Shown here piece after piece: positions 8,045 through 15,485 of a stretch of 64,000 nucleotides of DNA. A model generated the notes under the pieces. That model saw only the letters and a list, made by a program, of their open reading frames with translations. It searched no databases and was not told the DNA's origin. The position numbers and the translations under genes are program-made. The stretch lies in NCBI GenBank assembly GCA_009838465.1, contig VXRN01000045.1:31988-95987 (forward strand). The letters run 5' to 3'. Numbering within the stretch: position 1 is the stretch's first letter; each line of letters begins with the position of its first letter. This DNA comes from Dehalococcoidia bacterium. GTDB lineage: Bacteria; Chloroflexota; Dehalococcoidia; Lucifugimonadales; UBA1123.

Positions 8045-9060
8045 GCTTCGAGCCTCGATTCCAGCTCTTCCAACTGCCGGTTCATCCGTGGAATGAAGTC
8101 GATATCTACCGCCAGCTTCGCCATGCCGATAGCGCGCTCCACGGCGTCCGCGCTCGCCGACCCATGTCCGACCACACTCACCCCGTTGACGCCCAACAGC
8201 GGCCCGCCGCCCCGAGTCTCAACCACGTTATTGATCCCGTAGAAATCATCCAGCAGAGCGTCGAGATCAGCCTCCGGTAGCTTGTCGTTCAGGCTCTCGC
8301 GCAGACGCTCGGTGAGTCGCTGTCCAAGCCCCTCGGTCAGCTTCATAACGATGTTGCCAACGAAGCCGTCACACACCACTACCTCAGCTGCCCCCTTCGG
8401 AACGTCGTTAGCCTCGATGTTCCCTATGAAGTTCAGGCCGCTTTGCTCGAACATCTCCGTAGTCTCGCTCACTTGACGATTTCCCTTGCCGGCCTCCGCA
8501 CCTACGCTTAGGAGCGCGACGCGAGGATTATCGTGTCCCCAGAACGAACGGGCGAATATATCTCCAATCGCGCCGAAACTGAGCAACTGACGCGGGCGGC
8601 AATCCACGTTCGCGCCAAGGTCTAGGATGCAGGTTTCAGCCGCAATCCCAACCACCGGCCCGCCCAGGGCCGGACGCTCCACGCCTTTCGCCAGTCCGAG
8701 TATCACAGCGGCGGCGGCCATCGCTGCACCTGTGGAACCTATCGTCACGCAGGCATCTGCCATTCCGCGCTTTACGAGTCCGGTAGAAATCAGCACCGAC
8801 GCTTTGGGCTTCTGGCGTAGCGCAAGGGCGGGCTGTTCTCCCTCATGTATGACTCCCTCACTGGGAATCACTCTGATTGGGAGTCGCGAGGAGTCATACT
8901 GGGATAGTTCTACCTGTAGAGCCTCGGGGTCTCCAACGAGCAACACGTATCCCTGGCCAGTTGAAGCGAACTGCACGGCTCCCCTGACAACCTCCGAAGG
9001 CGCATGGTCGCCTCCCATGGCGTCCACGGCTATTCTCACGATTTCGTTCTCAGAAGCCAA
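8041..9060 (-). CDS. plsX: Phosphate acyltransferase PlsX
   Basis: 339 residues. The N-terminal IAVDAMGGDHAPSEVVRGA is the PlsX signature; SEGVIHEGEQPALALRQKPKA and the C-terminal GGGPLLGVNGVSVVGHGSA are also diagnostic. PlsX converts acyl-ACP to acyl-phosphate for phosphatidic-acid synthesis at the membrane surface. It sits between the HadAB-like dehydratase genes (21 bases upstream) and fabG, linking fatty-acid elongation with phospholipid synthesis. Its TAG stop coincides with the CTAG boundary of a small mobile element, so the insertion either used or created the stop; the C-terminus (QLEELESRLEA) looks complete. Confidence 0.95.
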   Translation of the reverse strand: MASENEIVRIAVDAMGGDHAPSEVVRGAVQFASTGQGYVLLVGDPEALQVELSQYDSSRLPIRVIPSEGVIHEGEQPALALRQKPKASVLISTGLVKRGMADACVTIGSTGAAMAAAAVILGLAKGVERPALGGPVVGIAAETCILDLGANVDCRPRQLLSFGAIGDIFARSFWGHDNPRVALLSVGAEAGKGNRQVSETTEMFEQSGLNFIGNIEANDVPKGAAEVVVCDGFVGNIVMKLTEGLGQRLTERLRESLNDKLPEADLDALLDDFYGINNVVETRGGGPLLGVNGVSVVGHGSASADAVERAIGMAKLAVDIDFIPRMNRQLEELESRLEA

Positions 9061-9081
9061 CTGAGCATTCTCCTTCGATGA

Positions 9082-9495
9082 TTATTTCGAGCCTGCGGAG
9101 AGCCTTACCTCGGCTTGCCCAGCTATGGCAGTCTCTCCATCATCTTTCACAACCGATACTGTACACGAGATTCTTCTTATGCCCTCTGCCGCGTCAACAC
9201 GACGGACGCTGCCCTGGGTGGTGATTCGCTGGCCCGGTTTCACAGGTGAACGAAACCTTATCTTCATACTGCCGCTCTCAGCCCAGTTTCGTCCAAAGGC
9301 CGCCGTCATCATCTCCGATATGGTCGCCGCGACCATCATGCCGTGCGCGATAGTTCCGCCGAACTGCGTGGATGCGGCGAATTCATGGTCAATGTGTATG
9401 GGATTGAAGTCGCCGGAGGCGCGGGCGTACTTCTCGATCTGATCCTGCGTGACGACCTTCTCGATAGTTGGGAGTGGGTCCCCTTTCTGCGTCAT
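9082..9495 (-). CDS. MaoC-like (R)-hydroxyacyl dehydratase, HadB-like subunit
   Basis: 137-residue single hot-dog MaoC domain. The catalytic motif FNPIHIDHEFAASTQFGGTIAHG (residues about 31-53) carries the D/H pair of hydratase 2-type enzymes. It overlaps the preceding 141-residue gene by 4 bases. In mycobacterial HadAB the catalytic subunit likewise pairs with a non-catalytic hot-dog partner, and the neighbours here are PlsX, FabG and FabL. The probable role is dehydration of 3-hydroxyacyl-ACP. An enoyl-CoA hydratase of beta-oxidation is the alternative. The gene symbol is left empty because orthology to HadB was not tested. Confidence 0.8.
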   Translation of the reverse strand: MTQKGDPLPTIEKVVTQDQIEKYARASGDFNPIHIDHEFAASTQFGGTIAHGMMVAATISEMMTAAFGRNWAESGSMKIRFRSPVKPGQRITTQGSVRRVDAAEGIRRISCTVSVVKDDGETAIAGQAEVRLSAGSK

Positions 9496-9917
9496 TGTCC
9501 CATCTCGCGCGGACCTAGATCGGCAGGAATCATGATCGTACTCTTGCCCTTCATGACTTCAGCATCGTTCTCACGCGATACCTTGCAATCAACGACAAGA
9601 AACCGCCAGTCGCCGCGCACCGAATTCTGAGCGAGCGTGGCCACGCAGTCCACGGACTGTCCAACGGCGACCGCGCCCGAAAACTCGAATTCCTGTCCCA
9701 CGTGGAGAGTTCCACCCGGGATTCTCAGATCTTTGACCACCCCCCTTATACTGAGAGCTGCAACCGCCATAGCGGGGACAAGTTCATGCCCTTCGGCATC
9801 GAATAAGGTCCCGCTGTCATCCTGAACGGCTTTCACAAAGTCGGAAACGAGCGCAGAATCCAGGCGATAGCTGTGGCTGGATACGATCTGACCGGCTTCC
9901 AATTGTCCGTATTCCAA
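9492..9917 (-). CDS. FAS1-like/MaoC N-terminal dehydratase domain protein, HadA-like subunit
   Basis: 141 residues, matching the MaoC_dehydrat_N / FAS1-like domain: residues about 9-30 (SHSYRLDSALVSDFVKAVQD) and VPAMAVAALSIRGVVKDL, then GTLHVGQEFEFSGAVAVGQSV. The HadB-type catalytic D-H motif is missing, as in the substrate-binding partner HadA. Translation is coupled to the downstream catalytic gene by a 4-base overlap. It heads the minus-strand fatty-acid operon, behind a recognisable promoter at 9962-9990. Confidence 0.78.
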   Translation of the reverse strand: MEYGQLEAGQIVSSHSYRLDSALVSDFVKAVQDDSGTLFDAEGHELVPAMAVAALSIRGVVKDLRIPGGTLHVGQEFEFSGAVAVGQSVDCVATLAQNSVRGDWRFLVVDCKVSRENDAEVMKGKSTIMIPADLGPREMGQ

Positions 9918-9961
9918 GGCTGTTCGACCTCTTCAAGTATGCAATTGGCAAATTCGCAAAG

Positions 9962-9990
9962 ATTATAGTGGGATGGTGTGGCCAAAGCAA
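9962..9990 (-). promoter_or_regulatory. Sigma-70-type promoter of the HadA/HadB/PlsX operon
   Basis: On the minus strand TTGCTT (9990-9985) and TATAAT (9967-9962) are 17 bases apart. Transcription would begin near 9955, leaving about 38 bases before the start codon at 9917. The -35 hexamer lies just beyond the stop codon of the preceding gene. Confidence 0.55.
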
Positions 9991-9995
9991 AGGAA

Positions 9996-10394
9996 CTAAT
10001 CTGCCAGGCTCCGCGCTCCGCGCTGCATCTCAGCCTCCTCGATAAGCGTTTCTAAAATCACGTATGAGGTATCCTCCGAGTAGTCCAGCCTGGCGACCCC
10101 TAGTACCCGGTAGAGGACGCCGGTGGATACTCTTGCAACGACCGACTCCCCAAGGGGGGGAAGAGAGACTCCCAACGCCTTAGCGACAAATCCCCCCGCT
10201 AACATCCCGTTCGGGGTAAGAAAGCAACGGAGTAATTCCTTGTCCTGGTAGATAAGGACCAAGCCGCGCTCGTCCTGGGACAGATTCAGACGCAGATGCG
10301 CGCGAGGAGTCTCTATTAACTCATCAGCGTATTCTGTTATGTATGTATGGGTGTCTTGCAAAGTAGCCGCTCCCTCACATTCATTATAACCCAC
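9996..10394 (-). CDS. Hypothetical protein, about 120-132 residues
   Basis: I do not recognise the family. The reading frame is open to an ATG at 10394, but the better start is probably TTG at 10361, because GAGGGA lies about 10 bases ahead of it and the first residues (QDTHTYITEYADEL) then begin a helix-like segment. The middle part (RGLVLIYQDKELLRCFLTPNG) alternates hydrophobic residues as beta strands do. There is no signal peptide or membrane segment. It precedes the HadAB-like operon on the same strand and diverges from the PLP-enzyme gene at 10485. Confidence 0.5.
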   Translation of the reverse strand: MGYNECEGAATLQDTHTYITEYADELIETPRAHLRLNLSQDERGLVLIYQDKELLRCFLTPNGMLAGGFVAKALGVSLPPLGESVVARVSTGVLYRVLGVARLDYSEDTSYVILETLIEEAEMQRGARSLAD

Positions 10395-10484
10395 TTATCC
10401 CTTACAAACCTATTCGCTTGCGCGCGATACTTCAGTGTCAATAGAATGGTCTCAGCTTGGAGATGCATAAAGGAGCCGCGTCCA

Positions 10485-11606
10485 ATGACTACGATATTTG
10501 AAGAACTCGGTGTCCGTCCCGTAATCAACGCCCAAGGCAATCGTACTCTTCTTGGTGGTGGTACCCCCTCGCCAGAAGTTCGGGAGATGATGGACGCCTC
10601 AGAAGAATACTACGTGAACCTCAGCGAACTCATGGACGCGGTGGGAGAACGGATCTCGGATATGCTGGACGTGGAGGCCGCGCTGGTCACATCCGGCTGC
10701 TCTGCTGCGCTTGCATACGCCGCGGCAGCCTGCATGACCGGGGAGGACGAAGAAAGGATCGAGCGCATCCCCGACACATCTGGTATGCCCAACGAAATCA
10801 TCATTCAGCGACAACTCCGCGTAAAGTATGACCGCTGCATGACGATTCCGGGCGGACGATTGGTGGAAATCGGCGACGACGACCGCACGACCGCGGACCA
10901 GCTCGATGAGGCGATAGGCCCCAACACGGCGGCTATACACTACTTCGCGCCGGGCGACCAGCATCCGGGCGCGTTGCCCATTGAAGAGGTAATCGAGATT
11001 GGCCACTCGCGCGACATTCCCATCATCGTGGATGCTGCTGGACAGGTTTATCCCACCGACCTCCTCAGCCGCTACGTGAAGATGGGTGCTGACCTGGTAG
11101 CATACGGCGCCAAGTATTTCGGCGCGGTCAACTCCAGCGGCGTCCTCACCGGACGCAAGAAGATGGTTGACATTGCCCGCGCCCACAGTTTCATCGGATT
11201 TGAGTCCTCTCCCATACGCTCCTTCGGACGCGCAATGAAGGTTGACCGGCAAGAGGTCATCGCGGTTTACGGCGCGCTCAGAGAGTGGCTCACCATGAAC
11301 CACGAGGACAGGATTGCCATCTATGAGGCTAGGGTAGCCGCGCTTACACCGATGCTATCGGGCATAGACGGCATAACACTAGAGGATTTCGCCCCCGATG
11401 GTCCGCTGGAGGGGTTGACCGTCGTATCCGATCCCAACGTGACCGGTATGACCGGCTCGGAAATAGTAGAAGCCCTCAGAGACGGCAATCCAAGCATCTG
11501 GGTAAGGGAGAGCGATCTGGGCGACAGGTTCGCCATTCGTATGATGACGCTGAAAGAGGGCGGCGAGGAAATTATAGCCGACAGACTGAAAGAAATTCTG
11601 GGTTAG
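10485..11606 (+). CDS. SelA-fold PLP-dependent enzyme (aminotransferase-V-like)
   Basis: 373 residues from the ATG at 10485, chosen because AAGGAG lies about 10 bases upstream; the frame is open further upstream but without support. The SelA/YhfS-type fold is indicated by LGVRPVINAQGNRTLLGGGTP at the N-terminus, VTSGCSAALAYAAAACMTG (PLP phosphate loop), VDAAGQ (cofactor-binding Asp) and AYGAKYFGAVNSSG (lysine that holds PLP). Relatives include L-seryl-tRNA(Sec) selenium transferase and D-glucosaminate-6-phosphate ammonia lyase; most stand-alone homologues are lyases of unknown substrate. It ends 10 bases before serS, so the two are very likely co-transcribed. That adjacency is suggestive but does not prove a tRNA substrate. 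Confidence 0.8.
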   Translation: MTTIFEELGVRPVINAQGNRTLLGGGTPSPEVREMMDASEEYYVNLSELMDAVGERISDMLDVEAALVTSGCSAALAYAAAACMTGEDEERIERIPDTSGMPNEIIIQRQLRVKYDRCMTIPGGRLVEIGDDDRTTADQLDEAIGPNTAAIHYFAPGDQHPGALPIEEVIEIGHSRDIPIIVDAAGQVYPTDLLSRYVKMGADLVAYGAKYFGAVNSSGVLTGRKKMVDIARAHSFIGFESSPIRSFGRAMKVDRQEVIAVYGALREWLTMNHEDRIAIYEARVAALTPMLSGIDGITLEDFAPDGPLEGLTVVSDPNVTGMTGSEIVEALRDGNPSIWVRESDLGDRFAIRMMTLKEGGEEIIADRLKEILG

Positions 11607-11616
11607 ACAATTTCTG

Positions 11617-12876
11617 ATGATCTCCATAGAGCTTATTCGACAGAACCCCGACGCAGTAAAAGAGGCCATGCGAAAGAGGGACGCTGAAGTCCCCATTGAT
11701 CGGATCCTCGAACTCGACCGGATACGACGGTCCATAATCTCCGAGACCGATACGCTAAGGGCTAGGCGGAATGAGGTCAGCCGACAAATGGGACGCTCTA
11801 AGGAACGTCCGCAGCAGCTGATAGAAGAGATGCGCAGTGTGGGTAGGCGCATCCGAGACCTCGAAGACAGTCTCAGAGATACGGATAGCGAGCTTGATTC
11901 CCTCATGCTCAAAGTCCCGAACATCCCGGACGTGACCGCTCCGGTTGGCCCCGACGAGTTGGCGAACATTGAGGTCAAGAGAGTTGGCGACCTGCCGACC
12001 TTCGACTTCGAACCCAAGGCTCACTGGGACATTGCGGAAGCGCTGGGCATCATAGACTTCGAACGGGGCGTGCGTCTGGCGGGTTCACGCTTCTTCGTGC
12101 TCAAGGGCAATGGAGCCAAGCTTCAGCGCGCTGTCATATCATTCATGATAGACATGCACGTCGAACAGCACGGCTATACCGAGGTTTACCTGCCCTACAT
12201 AGTCAACCGCGAAACCGTTCAGGCTAGCGGACATCTTCCAGGGTTTCAGGCGGAGATGTACCACGACGAGGAGGACGACCTCTGGATGCTGCCCACCGCC
12301 GAGGCTGCTATCACCAGCCTTCACAGGGACGAGATACTCTCCGCCGAAGACTTGCCCCTCTACTACGTGGCGCACACTCCCTGCTGGAGGCGTGAGAAGG
12401 CATCCGCCGGACGCGACACGCGCGGCATAATGAGGGTTCACCAGTTCGACAAGGTGGAGATGTATAAATTCGTTGCGCCGGAGGACTCCGCGGACGAGTT
12501 GGATTCGCTCGTGAACGCAGCCGAGGATGTCGTGAAGGCGCTCGAAATCCCGTACCGCGTTCTGGAACTCGCTACCGGCGACATGGCGACGCCCGCTGTG
12601 AAGGCGTTCGACATAGAGATGTGGGCGCCGGGCGCGGACAGGTGGCTGGAAGTCAGCTCATGCTCCAACTGTACAGACTTCCAGTCGCGGCGCGGTAGGG
12701 TCCGCTACAGGACCGAGCGCGGCGCGCGACCTAGACTCATCCACACCCTGAACGGATCGGGGTTGGCCCTACCCCGCGTCATAATCTCCATCCTGGAGCA
12801 TTACCAACAGGCCGACGGAAGCGTGGTGATACCGGAGGCACTACGTCCCTATACGGGCTTCGACCGGATAGGCTGA
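11617..12876 (+). CDS. serS: Seryl-tRNA synthetase
   Basis: 419 residues, standard length for a bacterial SerRS. An N-terminal coiled-coil arm (residues about 25-95, rich in Arg/Glu, e.g. ISETDTLRARRNEVSRQMG) contacts the tRNA long variable arm. The class II motifs follow: motif 2 TPCWRREKASAGRDTRGIMR with VHQFDKVE, and motif 3 with HTLNGSGLALPRVIISILEH. It charges tRNA-Ser (and tRNA-Sec where present). The gene ends 2 bases before the convergent aspartic-protease gene, with no room for a terminator. Confidence 0.97.
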   Translation: MISIELIRQNPDAVKEAMRKRDAEVPIDRILELDRIRRSIISETDTLRARRNEVSRQMGRSKERPQQLIEEMRSVGRRIRDLEDSLRDTDSELDSLMLKVPNIPDVTAPVGPDELANIEVKRVGDLPTFDFEPKAHWDIAEALGIIDFERGVRLAGSRFFVLKGNGAKLQRAVISFMIDMHVEQHGYTEVYLPYIVNRETVQASGHLPGFQAEMYHDEEDDLWMLPTAEAAITSLHRDEILSAEDLPLYYVAHTPCWRREKASAGRDTRGIMRVHQFDKVEMYKFVAPEDSADELDSLVNAAEDVVKALEIPYRVLELATGDMATPAVKAFDIEMWAPGADRWLEVSSCSNCTDFQSRRGRVRYRTERGARPRLIHTLNGSGLALPRVIISILEHYQQADGSVVIPEALRPYTGFDRIG

Positions 12877-12878
12877 AG

Positions 12879-13232
12879 CTATATATGCCCCCGGGCGCGA
12901 ACCAACCGTTGGTTACCTGGATCAACTGTCAGCATCAGACGTTCAAGAGTGTACGCCCCCAGAAGGGGAGTCGCATCTTCGCCTCCGAATAGAACGACGG
13001 TAGAGACTTCCCTGCCGTCCACCCTTATGCGAGTCTCGCCCAGTCCGAAGTCCTGGGGAGTTCCATCCGCCAACTCGAATATCATGCTCTCTTCGGGTTC
13101 GACGCCGAGTTCGTCCAGCAGCGAAGCTGGAACCATCGTGAACGTCGCACCGGTGTCCACGAGCGCGTCAAGCCTCTCGAACCTTTCTCCCCAAGGATCG
13201 CCAATCTCTATTGGAACGCTGAACACACCCAT
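12879..13232 (-). CDS. Retropepsin-like (clan AA) aspartic protease
   Basis: 117 residues with the single-domain clan AA active-site motif VDTGATFTMVPASLLDELG (catalytic Asp at about residue 26) and a second hydrophobic-Gly segment TPLLGAYTLERL. Such proteins act as dimers; their cellular role in bacteria is mostly unknown. There is no signal peptide. Its stop is 2 bases from the serS stop (convergent), and its start is 18 bases from the end of the acyl-CoA synthetase gene on the same strand, so it may be the last gene of that transcript. Confidence 0.75.
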   Translation of the reverse strand: MGVFSVPIEIGDPWGERFERLDALVDTGATFTMVPASLLDELGVEPEESMIFELADGTPQDFGLGETRIRVDGREVSTVVLFGGEDATPLLGAYTLERLMLTVDPGNQRLVRARGHI

Positions 13233-13250
13233 CGCTCTGATCCTCCCCGG

Positions 13251-14819
13251 TCAGCCGATCTCTTCTACCGGGTAGCTATGTTCGTCTCTCAGAACGCGCT
13301 TGAGGACCTTACCGAGGGGGTTTCGGGGCAGTTCGGACAAGACTATGACAGACTCGGGCTTCTTGAAGCTGGACATTCGCTGTCGGCAGAACTCTATCAC
13401 GTCCGATTCGTCCACTTCGCGGCCTGGCCTGGCGACTACCAGCGCTCTCACACGCTCACCCCAGTCGAGGTCCGGGACGCCGATTATGGCAGCCTCGTCT
13501 ATGTCGGGATGGGAGTGGAGCACTTGCTCCACCTCTTCGGGCGAGATCATTTCACCTCCGCGCTTTATGAAGTCCCTGGCCCTTCCGGCGAGGAATATAT
13601 AGCCGTCCTCGTCCATGTAGCCCAGATCGCCGGTGAAGAGCCAGCCGTTGCGGATCGTCTCAGCAGTAGCCGACTCCTGTCCCCAGTAGCCCTTCATCAA
13701 CCTGTCGCCGCGCGCTACAATCTCGCCGGTCTCGCGGTCTGGGACATCCTCTCCATTCTCGTCAACGATTCGGACTTCGACGTCCGCAAGCGGCTTACCT
13801 ATGGACGCCAGCCGGCGCAGCTTGCGCTCCACTTCCTCCGGGCTGCCGTTCAGAACGTGGTCTTCGGGCGGGAGCATCGTTATCGTGGCCGCCGTCTCGG
13901 TTTGTCCGAATGCGTTGATGAACTGCGCGCTCGGGAACTCGACGATCGCCCGCCTGATCACCTCGACCGGCATAGGCGCGGCTCCGTAGGTGATGACCTG
14001 AAGGCTGCTCATGTCGTGCTTGTGAAAATCTTCATGGTCCATCAGCATCTTGAGCATCGTCGGCACTACCATCGCGCGGTCCGCCCGTTCTGTCTCTACA
14101 AGTCGCATCCACTCTCTCGCCTCGAATTGTCGCTGGATTATGAGGCTGCGACCGCCGTATATAGCGCTCATCATCGCCTGCATTCCCGCTATGTGATAGA
14201 GGGGCACTGTGAGAATGTTGGACTCCTCAATCTCCGGATCGGCGGGCGAGACGTTGCTGAGAATATACGAAGAGAAGCTGTTGTGGCTGAGCATGACGCC
14301 CTTCGGGAATCCCGTGGTCCCGGCGGTGAACATCAGAACCGACAGGTCATCGTCGTTGGACAGCGGCCATAGGTCTGCCTCTTCAGAGTTCCCGATCATA
14401 TCCGAGTATGAGAGCCACCCCTCTCTGGGCTCATCCATGGCGACGATATGTTCCACACTCTCCAACTGCGGCGAAATGGACTCGACCATGTCCATGTATC
14501 GACCGCCGACAAGAAGCGCCTTCGGTCCGGAGTCGTTGACCATGTAGGCGACCTCATCGGCGCGCGCGCGGAAGTTGAGCGGCACGAACACCGCGTCCAG
14601 CTTGGCGGCGGCGAAATAAGTCTCGATTACCGAGTCGGTGTTGACCTGAAGTATCGCGATTCGATCACCCGCGGAAACGCCAACAGCCCCCAACGCGGAC
14701 GCCAGGCGATTGACCCGGCTCTGCAGCTCCTCGAAGGTCGTGCGCTTACCCTCGAACACCATAGCCGTCCTATCCGGGACTATGGCTGCGGAAATCATAA
14801 GGAACTCGGACGTGTTCAT
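13251..14819 (-). CDS. AMP-binding acyl-CoA synthetase
   Basis: 522 residues from the ATG at 14819, chosen because a GGGAGA lies about 10 bases upstream and MNTSEFLMISAAIVPDRTAM is the usual N-terminus; the frame extends 29 codons further without support. The ANL-superfamily motifs are all present: the P-loop FTAGTTGFPKGVMLSHNSF, INAFGQTET, LFTGDLGYMDEDGY and the C-terminal catalytic Lys in ELPRNPLGKVLKR. It activates a carboxylic acid (fatty or aromatic) to its CoA ester. The substrate is not deducible. It diverges from the ferredoxin gene. Confidence 0.92.
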   Translation of the reverse strand: MNTSEFLMISAAIVPDRTAMVFEGKRTTFEELQSRVNRLASALGAVGVSAGDRIAILQVNTDSVIETYFAAAKLDAVFVPLNFRARADEVAYMVNDSGPKALLVGGRYMDMVESISPQLESVEHIVAMDEPREGWLSYSDMIGNSEEADLWPLSNDDDLSVLMFTAGTTGFPKGVMLSHNSFSSYILSNVSPADPEIEESNILTVPLYHIAGMQAMMSAIYGGRSLIIQRQFEAREWMRLVETERADRAMVVPTMLKMLMDHEDFHKHDMSSLQVITYGAAPMPVEVIRRAIVEFPSAQFINAFGQTETAATITMLPPEDHVLNGSPEEVERKLRRLASIGKPLADVEVRIVDENGEDVPDRETGEIVARGDRLMKGYWGQESATAETIRNGWLFTGDLGYMDEDGYIFLAGRARDFIKRGGEMISPEEVEQVLHSHPDIDEAAIIGVPDLDWGERVRALVVARPGREVDESDVIEFCRQRMSSFKKPESVIVLSELPRNPLGKVLKRVLRDEHSYPVEEIG

Positions 14820-14950
14820 AGCGCTACTGTCTCTCCCTGCCAGTCTGAACAGCCATGCCGAGGCCATATCGGGGCCGTTCTGCTTCGCGGTTCTACTACA
14901 TGCCAAAGCGAAGATAACATACCACCAAACTATCGCTGAATTCCACTTGC

Positions 14951-14979
14951 TTGAAATGGCGAATGTGCCAGACTATAAT
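14951..14979 (+). promoter_or_regulatory. Sigma-70-type promoter of the ferredoxin gene
   Basis: TTGAAA at 14951-14956 and TATAAT at 14974-14979 are 17 bases apart, a near-consensus pair. The transcript would begin near 14986, giving a leader of about 67 bases and supporting the ATG at 15053 as the start rather than in-frame codons lying inside the promoter. Confidence 0.7.
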
Positions 14980-15052
14980 TGTGTGGATTTTCAAGATAGC
15001 CTGTCTGCCTATGTGGGGGCAGCTGAACCCCTCGACAGGAGGATTACAAGGA

Positions 15053-15307
15053 ATGACGTATATCATCGCGGAGCCGTGCGTGGACGTGAAGGACGGGGCT
15101 TGCGTGGATGTTTGCCCGGTGGATTGCATCTACGGATTGGACGAAGACGACGACAATCAGCTTTTCATCCATCCTGAAGAGTGCATAGACTGCGCGGCGT
15201 GTGAGCCGGTCTGCCCGGTCACGGCCATCTTTGCCGAAGACGACGTGCCGCCCGAATGGGACAATTTCATTGACATAAATTACGAGTACTTCGGAATGTC
15301 CCGCTAG
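15053..15307 (+). CDS. 7Fe/8Fe-type bacterial ferredoxin
   Basis: 84-residue ferredoxin starting at the ATG after AGGAGGATTACAAGG. Two cysteine clusters are visible: C-x7-C-x3-CP near residues 8-21 (PCVDVKDGACVDVCPVDC) and CIDCAACEPVCP near 46-57. The first cluster's spacing suggests a [3Fe-4S] site and the second a [4Fe-4S] site, as in seven-iron ferredoxins, with the acidic C-terminal tail typical of them. It is a soluble cytoplasmic electron carrier. It has its own promoter and a terminator hairpin, so it is transcribed alone; the partner enzyme is unknown. Confidence 0.92.
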   Translation: MTYIIAEPCVDVKDGACVDVCPVDCIYGLDEDDDNQLFIHPEECIDCAACEPVCPVTAIFAEDDVPPEWDNFIDINYEYFGMSR

Positions 15308-15338
15308 ATCGGAATCTAGAAATTGTAAGAGTTGAAGG

Positions 15339-15390
15339 TACCCTGCCATCCCTTCCCGAATCTGCGGAATGGACTGGCAGGGTATTTTTT
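15339..15390 (+). terminator. Intrinsic terminator after the ferredoxin gene
   Basis: TACCCTGCCA at 15339-15348 pairs perfectly with TGGCAGGGTA at 15375-15384; a run of six T residues follows at 15385-15390. The 26-base loop is long but contains further complementarity. It ends the ferredoxin transcript 32 bases after the stop. Confidence 0.75.
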
Positions 15391-15485
15391 GGAAGAATCA
15401 GATTGGTCGCGGGCTGGCCTCGGATTAACTGTGACGCCCGCGTCCTGCCTGAGCACACGGTATTCTACGGACAGGAGGACGATGA

